14,150 bases of DNA from positions 1 through 14,150 of the forward strand of contig JANXCK010000027.1 of the NCBI GenBank assembly GCA_025060055.1. The letters are read 5' to 3'. The stretch's first letter is position 1; every line of letters begins with the position of its first letter. This document shows, one piece after another, positions 5,574 to 11,218 of the stretch. Below the pieces are notes generated by a model. It was given only the letters and a program-made list of their open reading frames with translations, made no database searches and was not told the DNA's origin. A program made the translations under genes and the position numbers. Source of the stretch: Fimbriimonadales bacterium. Lineage in GTDB: Bacteria > Armatimonadota > Fimbriimonadia > Fimbriimonadales > GBS-DC.

Positions 5574-6989
5574 TCAACCTTCGGCAGATCCCTTTGCCTT
5601 TTGCCACAGTGCTTCCCATTCCTCCGCGCTCAGGCTCTCCAGCGGGCGGTTCTGTCGCGCTACTTCCGACTCCATCCACTGGAAACGGCGCACGAAGCGC
5701 TCGACCATCGTGCGCAAGGCGTCCTCGGCGTCCACCTTCGCGTGGCGGGCGATGTTCACCACCGTGAACAGTAAATCGCCTATCTCGCTCTCGATGCGCT
5801 CCGAGTCGCCCGACTCGATGGCTTGGCGCAGCTCGGTTTCCTCCTCGCGCAGTTTGTCCAGCACGCCATGAATGGAGTCCCACTCGAAGCCGACGCGGGC
5901 AGCGCGTTTGGAAATTTCCTGCGCACGGGCGAGCGCGGGCATCGCGCGAGGCACGCCTTCCAGTATCGAGTCGCGCCCTCCCTGCGCCCGCTTGGTCTTG
6001 TCCCAGTTTTGCAGTACCTGCTCGGCGGTCTCGGCGTGCGCCGTGCCGAACACATGCGGATGGCGCGCGATGAGCTTCTCGATAAGGCGCTGCACGACGC
6101 TCTCGATATCGAACGCGCCTGTCTCGCTGGCAATCTGGCTGTGCATCAGCACCTGCAGTAGTACATCGCCGAGTTCCTCACGCAGTGCGGCAGGGTCGCC
6201 CGAATCCAGGGCTTCTAAAACTTCGTAGGTCTCTTCCAGTAGGTGGGGCTTGAGGCTTTGGTGGGTCTGCTCTCGATCCCATGGGCAGCCGTCGGGGGCG
6301 CGCAGTGCCGCGACCACACGCACCAGCCCCTCGAAACCGCTGTATTCCTGCTCACGACGGGGACAGGGCGGTACAAGCAGGTAGGTGATGAGGTCACACG
6401 GCATCCGATGCAGCTCGCTAAGCGGGATGCAGCGCGTCTCGGCACGCGCACTGTCGCCTGGCGCGTGCACGAGGCACACTTCAAAATCGGGCGGATAGAA
6501 GCGCAATAGTTGCTGCTGCACCGCTTGCAGGCGCTCAGGCGTCTCGATACCGAACCACAGCGTTGGGATGGTCGGTTCGAAGCGCAGGTGGGGCAGGCGA
6601 GTCGCGTTGAAGACTTGCACACCATCGGGGGCAGCAAGTTGGGTGGCTTCCAGCACAGGCTCGATGAAGCTTCGGCTGGGCACAAGGCGCACGGATTGCC
6701 CGCGTTCCGCTGCGGCACGCAGAACCGCTTCGGCAATCGGGTTCGCAACCAGCGGATGTCCTAGCACAGCGAGCGCGACGGCGCGTTCAGGCGCACCTAA
6801 GACCGCCTCGACTGCCTGCTCCGCTTCGGGCGGGCAGACCTCGTAAGCGATGCCCGTAAGTTTCAAGGTGCGCACGCTGGGGTGGTGGGGATGGGTCAGG
6901 AACACGCGCTGGGCGCGACGCAAGGCGTGCAGGGCATTCTCACTCAGCTCCTGCGCGCCGCCTGTGCCCAAGCCGACCAGGTAGAGCAT
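5574..6989 (-). CDS. mazG: MazG nucleoside triphosphate pyrophosphohydrolase fused to a TP-methylase-like domain (YabN type)
   Basis: 471 residues. Residues 1 to about 205 form a tetrapyrrole (corrin/porphyrin) methylase-like domain: LYLVGLGTGG at the start and VLGHPLVANP near 75-84. Then come two MazG domains. The first starts GLVRVVAALRAPDGCPWD (221-238) with metal-binding LEETYE (251-256) and EELGD (271-275). The second has EEETE (382-386) and SEIGD (401-405). MazG hydrolyses NTPs to NMP and pyrophosphate, cleaning up abnormal or excess nucleotides. The same fusion is known as YabN in Bacillus; the role of the methylase part is unclear in the family. The start codon overlaps the stop of the upstream lipoprotein gene by one base (TGATG) and lacks its own ribosome-binding site, so it is probably translated by coupling. 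Confidence 0.92.
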   Translation of the reverse strand: MLYLVGLGTGGAQELSENALHALRRAQRVFLTHPHHPSVRTLKLTGIAYEVCPPEAEQAVEAVLGAPERAVALAVLGHPLVANPIAEAVLRAAAERGQSVRLVPSRSFIEPVLEATQLAAPDGVQVFNATRLPHLRFEPTIPTLWFGIETPERLQAVQQQLLRFYPPDFEVCLVHAPGDSARAETRCIPLSELHRMPCDLITYLLVPPCPRREQEYSGFEGLVRVVAALRAPDGCPWDREQTHQSLKPHLLEETYEVLEALDSGDPAALREELGDVLLQVLMHSQIASETGAFDIESVVQRLIEKLIARHPHVFGTAHAETAEQVLQNWDKTKRAQGGRDSILEGVPRAMPALARAQEISKRAARVGFEWDSIHGVLDKLREEETELRQAIESGDSERIESEIGDLLFTVVNIARHAKVDAEDALRTMVERFVRRFQWMESEVARQNRPLESLSAEEWEALWQKAKGSAEG

Positions 6990-8077
6990 CAGCGTTTCTC
7001 AGCGGGCTTTTGCTCGGCGGGTTTAGCAGACTGCGCCGCCTGTTTCGCGCCCTCCTTCGGTTTCGCCTGCTGCGGCTCCAGCTGCGCCAGTGTCTTCTTG
7101 AGGTTCTCGATCTCCTGCTGATACTGCTTCTTCCAAGTCTCCGACTTGATTTCGACGGGCGTGTTCGCAATCCGCTTGGCTAACTCCAAGTTCAAATCGC
7201 GATTGGTCTGCATGCCCTTCTGCAACATCAGTTGCTCGCGGATACTGTCTTTCACCTCGTCATAGGGCAGCTGGCGTCCCTCGCTCTTTGCCAGCACTTC
7301 GAACCGCGCTACAACCCCATTCCCGACGGGAATCCACTCAGTGACCTGCATCGACTTGGCGTTCTTGAGGATGTTGCGCACGCGCAGCAGCACCTGCCCG
7401 TCGGGTGTGTTGGGTACATCGCCTTCCAAAGCGAACTCGCTCTCGCCCGATTGAACCCCTGCAACAGGGTTCTGAGAGTATTTGTTCACGATGCTCTGGA
7501 AGTTGAAGCCTCGTTTGAGGTCATCATCGATTTGTTTGCGCACTTCGGGGTTCTGCACCAAGATAGCGCGCACGCGTGCGCTGGCAGGACGGTAGAACGC
7601 CCGCTTGTTCTCGTTGTAAATCTTCTTCACTTCCTGCTCGGTGACGGTCACACCCTTTGTGCGCAGGTTGAATTCAGCGAGGGCAACGCGCACTCGATAC
7701 CGAAAGTCGTCCAAGGTCATCTGCTGCTCGGTGATGGCTTGCTTGATCTGGGGGTTGTTTTTCATCTCGCGTTGCACGCGCTCCTCCACCTGCTGGTCTG
7801 TCGGCAATACCCCCTCCTCTTTCGCCATCTCCAGCAGCACGTGTTCTTGAATCATCTGCTTGAGGGTTGTGTAGCCTGCGGGGGCGGTAGTCGCTTGTCT
7901 GCCCCCGATGGCGATGGGCGTAGGCATCAGTTCCAAGCGTCGTAGGTAGGTGTCCTTGTCTAACGGGGTGTTGCCTACTTTGGCGACGAAGTTCTCTTCC
8001 TTGCCGCCGCATCCGCCCAAGGTGAGTATCGCCAGCGCCGCTGCTAACCCTACACCAATAACACTCGATAATTTCAT
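6989..8077 (-). CDS. PpiC/SurA-like peptidyl-prolyl isomerase lipoprotein
   Basis: 362 residues. A lipoprotein signal ends in LGGC with Cys23 as the lipidated residue. Residues 28-150 resemble the SurA/PrsA N-terminal chaperone part (VAKVGNTPLDKDTYLRRLE, then LLEMAKEEGVLPTDQQVEERV). Residues about 163-265 fit a divergent parvulin domain (SARVRAILVQN, then FQSIVNKYSQNPVAGVQSGE). The canonical catalytic histidine segment is poorly kept, so it may act mainly as a chaperone. The C-terminus (about 340-362) is low-complexity, rich in Lys, Ala, Pro and Gln. GGAGGAG five bases before the ATG (8083-8089 on the plus strand) fixes the start. It overlaps the upstream gene by ATGA and the downstream mazG by one base. 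It probably helps fold proteins outside the inner membrane, perhaps outer-membrane proteins such as the Omp85 member here. Confidence 0.85.
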   Translation of the reverse strand: MKLSSVIGVGLAAALAILTLGGCGGKEENFVAKVGNTPLDKDTYLRRLELMPTPIAIGGRQATTAPAGYTTLKQMIQEHVLLEMAKEEGVLPTDQQVEERVQREMKNNPQIKQAITEQQMTLDDFRYRVRVALAEFNLRTKGVTVTEQEVKKIYNENKRAFYRPASARVRAILVQNPEVRKQIDDDLKRGFNFQSIVNKYSQNPVAGVQSGESEFALEGDVPNTPDGQVLLRVRNILKNAKSMQVTEWIPVGNGVVARFEVLAKSEGRQLPYDEVKDSIREQLMLQKGMQTNRDLNLELAKRIANTPVEIKSETWKKQYQQEIENLKKTLAQLEPQQAKPKEGAKQAAQSAKPAEQKPAEKR

Positions 8078-8604
8078 CGGTTCTCCTCCGTACTGCGTCG
8101 TTTGAGGCTCAGTATCAGTTCCACTTCGCCGGGGGCGTAGCCGGTCTGTCGGGCGATTTCGGAGATGCTCAGCCCCTGTTCCGCCAGCATCGCCACCACG
8201 CCGTAAGGCGAAGTTTGCAATACTGATAGGTTATACCCCGAATCGGGCGTGAAAGTTTCAAGGGGCGTGGTTTGCACATTTTGCGCGGGCGAGCCGTGTA
8301 CGGGTGGGACGGTCACATCGCCGCACGCGGTTGGCGTGTGTTGCTCCAGCAGGCTTTGCACGGGCGGGTTGCCTGCGCTCCGCTGTTCCAGCTCCTTCAG
8401 CCGTGCCTCAATTCGTGCCTCTGCCAGCATCGCTTCCTCAACGAGTCTCTGCAGCAAAGCGTCCACCGTTTGGCGTAGCTCTTCCAGCTCGCCTGTGAGC
8501 GACTGGCGTGCTGCCTGCGCCCGCAACTCGGTCTGGGCACGCAGAAACAGCAGCCAGCCCGCAATCAGCATCAGGGCTTGCAGGAGCGCCATCAGTTCTG
8601 CCAC
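8074..8604 (-). CDS. Membrane-anchored coiled-coil protein with a C-terminal helix-turn-helix
   Basis: 176 residues from GTG, with GGAGG eight bases upstream (8613-8617 on the plus strand). Residues about 5-21 form a transmembrane helix (LLQALMLIAGWLLFL). About 22-78 is a charged helix likely to form a coiled coil (LTGELEELRQTVDALLQRL). A Pro/Thr-rich linker follows, and 135-168 is HTH-like (VAMLAEQGLSISEIARQTG, then APGEVELILSLKRR). This layout of TM segment, coiled coil and a short EIAxxxGxxxGEVELIL helix pair resembles DUF6115/DUF2802-type proteins. Those are often encoded near flagellar genes, and SwrB in Bacillus has a similar plan. The function is unknown; a link to flagella here would rest on the nearby flgFG and is weak. 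It overlaps the lipoprotein gene by ATGA. Confidence 0.75.
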   Translation of the reverse strand: MAELMALLQALMLIAGWLLFLRAQTELRAQAARQSLTGELEELRQTVDALLQRLVEEAMLAEARIEARLKELEQRSAGNPPVQSLLEQHTPTACGDVTVPPVHGSPAQNVQTTPLETFTPDSGYNLSVLQTSPYGVVAMLAEQGLSISEIARQTGYAPGEVELILSLKRRSTEENR

Positions 8605-8607
8605 TGC

Positions 8608-8787
8608 TCAAACCTCCACATCCAGCGTGTGCGGTTCCGCGTCAGACGCGGGTTCGGGCGATTTTGGCGGCGCTTCCCGCGCTCGCCGCCGTCGCCGCAT
8701 CTCCTGTTCACGCTCTTCCTGAGGGGAACGCCCGCGCACGGGCGGCACCATCGCTACACGCTCCGACAAGCGCACCGATTCCGCCAT
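8608..8787 (-). CDS. Small basic hypothetical protein, first gene of the mazG operon
   Basis: 59 residues from ATG 8787, preferred over the TTG at 8808 because GAGGTGG (8792-8798 on the plus strand) lies just before it. The sequence starts MAESVRLSERVAMVPPVRGR. A highly basic stretch (QEMRRRRRAREAPP) follows, and then an acidic end (PASDAEPHTLDVEV). No domain is recognised and it is probably disordered. Its stop codon is three bases from the start of the coiled-coil/HTH gene, whose ribosome-binding site lies inside this ORF, so the two are probably co-translated. The close packing and good ribosome-binding site support a real gene; low complexity and short length lower certainty. Confidence 0.6.
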   Translation of the reverse strand: MAESVRLSERVAMVPPVRGRSPQEEREQEMRRRRRAREAPPKSPEPASDAEPHTLDVEV

Positions 8788-8816
8788 CGCGCCACCTCGT
8801 AAACGCAATTGTCGGG

Positions 8817-8833
8817 AAAATCGCAGCGATTTT
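8817..8833. promoter_or_regulatory. Perfect 17-bp dyad in the guaA / mazG-operon divergent spacer
   Basis: AAAATCGC-A-GCGATTTT, eight-base perfect arms around one base. It sits 29 bases before the candidate guaA -10 box and 30 bases upstream of the divergent small ORF. It could bind a dimeric regulator or act as an mRNA stem. It does not match the E. coli PurR box. Confidence 0.45.
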
Positions 8834-8861
8834 TGAGGGAGAGATAGGCAACCAGGCAGGG

Positions 8862-8867
8862 TATCCT
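8862..8867 (+). promoter_or_regulatory. Candidate -10 box TATCCT for guaA
   Basis: TATCCT is directly followed by ATG 8868 and lies seven bases before ATG 8874. The distance to 8874 equals that at the Omp85 gene and suggests a leaderless message starting at 8874. No convincing -35 box is visible. Confidence 0.35.
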
Positions 8868-10421
8868 ATGCAAATGCCATCTTTGGCTAATGCACACGAG
8901 CAAGTGGTGATTTTGGACTTCGGCGGGCAGTACACGCAGCTTATCGCGCGGCGTGTGCGGGAGTGCAGCGTGTTCTGTGAAATCCTGCCCTACGACACCC
9001 CATTATCCCAATTGCGCGAACGCCGACCCAAAGGGATTATCCTGTCGGGAGGACCTGCCAGTGTCTACGAACCCGATGCTCCGCGCGTAGACCCTGCACT
9101 GTTCACGCTGGGTATCCCTGTTTTGGGCATTTGCTATGGGCATCAGCTGATGGCGCACCTGCTGGGCGGAACCGTCTCGCCTGCGCCCCAGCGCGAATAC
9201 GGACGCACCTTGCTGACGGTTGTCCACGCCGAGCCGCTGTTCCACGAGCTGGACTTCCACCTTACCTGCTGGATGAGCCATGGTGACCGCGTGGAGACGC
9301 CCCCTGCGGGCTTTGTTGTGCTTGCAGAGACCGAGAACACTCCCGTCGCGGCAATGGGCGACTTGGAACGCCACCTTTACGGCGTGCAGTTCCATCCAGA
9401 GGTGGCACACACGCCGTTCGGGATGCACCTGTTGCGCCACTTTTTGTACGCCGTGTGCGGCTGCACGGGCGACTGGACGATGCGCAACTTCATTCAGGAG
9501 AGCATCGCCAGTATTCGCGAGCGTGTCGGCACTGAGCGCGTGCTGTGCGCTGTCAGCGGGGGCGTCGACTCCTGCACGGTTGCCGCGCTGGTGCAAAAGG
9601 CAATCGGCGAGCGGCTCACATGCATCTTTGTAGACCACGGGCTGATGCGTCGGGGCGAGGCGGAGCAGGTGCGAACGCTGTTCACGCAGCACTTTCCGAG
9701 CCACTTGATTTTCGTGGAAGCACACGAGCGGTTCCTGCAACGGCTGCGCGGCGTCACAGACCCTGAGCAGAAGCGCCGACTGATCGGCGAGGAGTTCGTG
9801 CGCGTCTTCGAAGAGCATGCCGACGCGATTGGGCAGTGTCGCTTTCTGGCGCAGGGCACACTCTACCCCGATGTGATTGAAAGCGGCACGCGCCTTGCCG
9901 CCAAAATCAAAACACATCACAATGTCGGCGGGCTGCCCGACTGGATGACGATGGAGCTGATTGAACCGCTCCGCTACCTCTTCAAAGACGAGGTACGCCG
10001 CGTCGCGCTGGAGCTGGGCTTGCCCCCTGAAATCGTATGGCGACAGCCGTTTCCAGGACCGGGCTTGGCGGTGCGCGTGCTGGGCGAGGTTACCGCTATG
10101 AAGCTGGAGATTGTGCGCGCGGCGGACGCGATTCTGAATGAGGAGCTGACCCGCACAGGCTGGGCGCAGCGCGTGTGGCAGGCATTTGCCGTGCTGCCCG
10201 ATGTGCGTAGCGTGGGCGTGATGGGCGACCAACGCACCTATCAGTACCCTGTTGTGTTGCGCGTGGTGCATAGTGAGGACGCTATGACCGCTGAACCCGC
10301 CGAACTTCCGTGGGACTTGCTGCTACGAATTGCCAACCGCATCAGCAACGAAGTGCCTGGCGTGAATCGCGTGCTGTACGACCTGAGTTCCAAGCCACCT
10401 GCCACGATTGAGTGGGAGTAA
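8868..10421 (+). CDS. guaA: GMP synthase (glutamine-hydrolysing)
   Basis: 517 residues, close to the usual 510-525. It makes GMP from XMP, ATP and glutamine. An N-terminal class I glutamine amidotransferase begins at VVILDFGGQYTQLIARRVRE. It has the nucleophile in GICYGHQ (Cys89), with His176 and Glu178 in QFHPE. The ATP pyrophosphatase domain has the P-loop SGGVDS (230-235). The C-terminal dimerisation domain includes RQPFPGPGLAVRVLGEVT and the near-terminal KPPATIEWE. All expected catalytic residues are present. The start is taken at ATG 8868; 8874 is equally possible if the transcript is leaderless from TATCCT. The frame stays open far upstream, but that region codes for the divergent small protein on the other strand. 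It stands alone, facing away from the mazG operon, and is followed by repeats. Confidence 0.96.
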   Translation: MQMPSLANAHEQVVILDFGGQYTQLIARRVRECSVFCEILPYDTPLSQLRERRPKGIILSGGPASVYEPDAPRVDPALFTLGIPVLGICYGHQLMAHLLGGTVSPAPQREYGRTLLTVVHAEPLFHELDFHLTCWMSHGDRVETPPAGFVVLAETENTPVAAMGDLERHLYGVQFHPEVAHTPFGMHLLRHFLYAVCGCTGDWTMRNFIQESIASIRERVGTERVLCAVSGGVDSCTVAALVQKAIGERLTCIFVDHGLMRRGEAEQVRTLFTQHFPSHLIFVEAHERFLQRLRGVTDPEQKRRLIGEEFVRVFEEHADAIGQCRFLAQGTLYPDVIESGTRLAAKIKTHHNVGGLPDWMTMELIEPLRYLFKDEVRRVALELGLPPEIVWRQPFPGPGLAVRVLGEVTAMKLEIVRAADAILNEELTRTGWAQRVWQAFAVLPDVRSVGVMGDQRTYQYPVVLRVVHSEDAMTAEPAELPWDLLLRIANRISNEVPGVNRVLYDLSSKPPATIEWE

Positions 10422-10423
10422 GA

Positions 10424-10794
10424 CGAATTGGGGTTCCAGGCGCCGTATTGCCCTCACCCCCCTTGCCCCCTCCTGACAAGGGTACACCGCTTTCGCCTCG
10501 ACACACAGATAGGAGGTTGGATTTTTTGAAGGCTCGCCCCCCTCCTTGAGGTTCCCCCAGCTACGCGAGGGGAACCGAAACACAAGCCCGGTTCCCCCTT
10601 TCTAAGGGGGAACCTGCAGGAGGGGGTTCAAAAAATCCCGCCTTCTGCCCGCGTGTTGAGGCAAAACGATGTACCCTTACCAGCTTGCCCCCTCTCCCAC
10701 CGCGTGGGAGAGGGGGAATTTGGCTCCCCTCTCCCGCGCTGCGGGAGAGGGGCTGGGGGTGAGGGTACTGTAGCACTTGAAACCCCGATTGGTA
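10424..10794. repeat. Arm-flanked element with core A, interrupted by a 211-bp insertion
   Basis: First part of the 797-base gap after guaA. A degenerate left arm (GAATTGGGGTTCCAGG, 10424-10439) and an intact right arm (CTTGAAACCCCGATTGG, from 10776) enclose core A. The core starts at 10450 (GCCCTCACCCC), is broken at 10473-10683 by a MITE-like element, and ends at 10765 (GGTGAGGG). From 10684 to 10946 this block is a close inverted copy of 13612-13866. Confidence 0.8.
10473..10683. mobile_element. MITE-like non-autonomous element (211 bp) with long terminal inverted repeats
   Basis: The ends CTGACAAGGGTACA (10473-10486) and TGTACCCTTACCAG (10670-10683) begin imperfect inverted repeats of about 33 bases. 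Inward of these, GGATTTTTTGAA and TTCAAAAAATCC form another inverted pair. The centre holds hairpins, including the perfect GGTTCCCCC-TTTCTAA-GGGGGAACC (10590-10614). CTTGCCCCCTC occurs immediately on both sides (10462-10472 and 10684-10694) and looks like an 11-bp target duplication. No transposase is encoded; mobilisation would need one in trans. Confidence 0.75.
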
Positions 10795-10922
10795 AGTGCT
10801 TCCAACTTGAAATCGTCCCTTATCTGCGGGGCGGGTTAGGAACCCGCCCCTACCCGAAACGCCCTGTAGGGGCGCGTTCCTAACGCGCCCAGAACGAGAC
10901 GATTTCACCTGTGAGGCACTTA
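10793..10922. repeat. Palindromic element, core B
   Basis: Arms TAAGTGCTTCCAAC (from 10793) and TGAGGCACTTA (ending 10922), then TGAAATCGTCC and GACGATTTCA inverted inside. The left arm shares its first TA with the preceding 20-bp arm. Hairpins GGGTTAGGAACCC and GGCGCGTTCCTAACGCGCC fill the centre. The element at 13633-13763 is its inverted near copy. Confidence 0.85.
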
Positions 10923-10925
10923 TAG

Positions 10926-11044
10926 TACCGATTGGGGTGTCAAGTGAAACACGGCTGGAGCCGTTCCTCTGCAGACGAAGCCGACCTTCGTCGGCTATAG
11001 CCCGCGTAGGTGGGCTTGGTTTGCACAGCAACGGCTTCAGCCGT
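10926..11044. repeat. Repeat arm plus core D
   Basis: The arm TACCGATTGGGGTGTCAAGT (10926-10945) is followed by core D, running from ACGGCTGGAGCCGT (10951-10964) to ACGGCTTCAGCCGT (11031-11044). The internal GCCGACCTTCGTCGGC and GCCCGCGTAGGTGGGC hairpins match the copy at 3187-3282 in plan. No right-hand arm is present; the following sequence is unrelated. Confidence 0.8.
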
Positions 11045-11046
11045 AC

Positions 11047-11146
11047 CAGAATACTGCGCTCGCGACGGCACGGCGGTATTCTGCCGTTGTGAACCGACGG
11101 CGTAGACGCCATCGTACCGTGTGTTGCCGTCGGCGAGACGCCGACG
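11047..11146. repeat. Palindromic segment with core C-like hairpins
   Basis: CAGAATAC (11047-11054) is inverted at GTATTCTG (11076-11083). Beyond it, CGACGGCG-TAGA-CGCCATCG (11095-11114) and CGTCGGCG-AGA-CGCCGACG (11128-11146) are the two hairpins of a partly decayed core C. The remaining bases to 11205 show no feature I recognise. Confidence 0.65.
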
Positions 11147-11205
11147 CCACGAAAACCTGCCTGCATTCCTAAACTGCCATCGGCACGCACCGGACTTGTT
11201 TTCGG

Positions 11206-11211
11206 TATAAT
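11206..11211 (+). promoter_or_regulatory. Perfect -10 box TATAAT of the YfhO-like gene
   Basis: TATAAT ends eight bases before GTG 11219, so the transcript would begin at or next to the start codon. There is no Shine-Dalgarno sequence, in line with a leaderless message. No good -35 match is seen at the expected distance. Confidence 0.55.
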
Positions 11212-11218
11212 CCCGCCT

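Noticed and set aside
8508..8867. N-terminal extension of about 120 residues on GMP synthase
   Set aside because: The frame is open, but this stretch is antisense to the small ORF and the coiled-coil/HTH gene, has an unnatural composition, and GuaA homologues start at the VVILDFGGQ segment.
9003..10271. 422-codon open frame on the minus strand inside guaA
   Set aside because: It is a shadow frame of a conserved gene with all GuaA catalytic motifs; its translation shows no domain and no ribosome-binding site.
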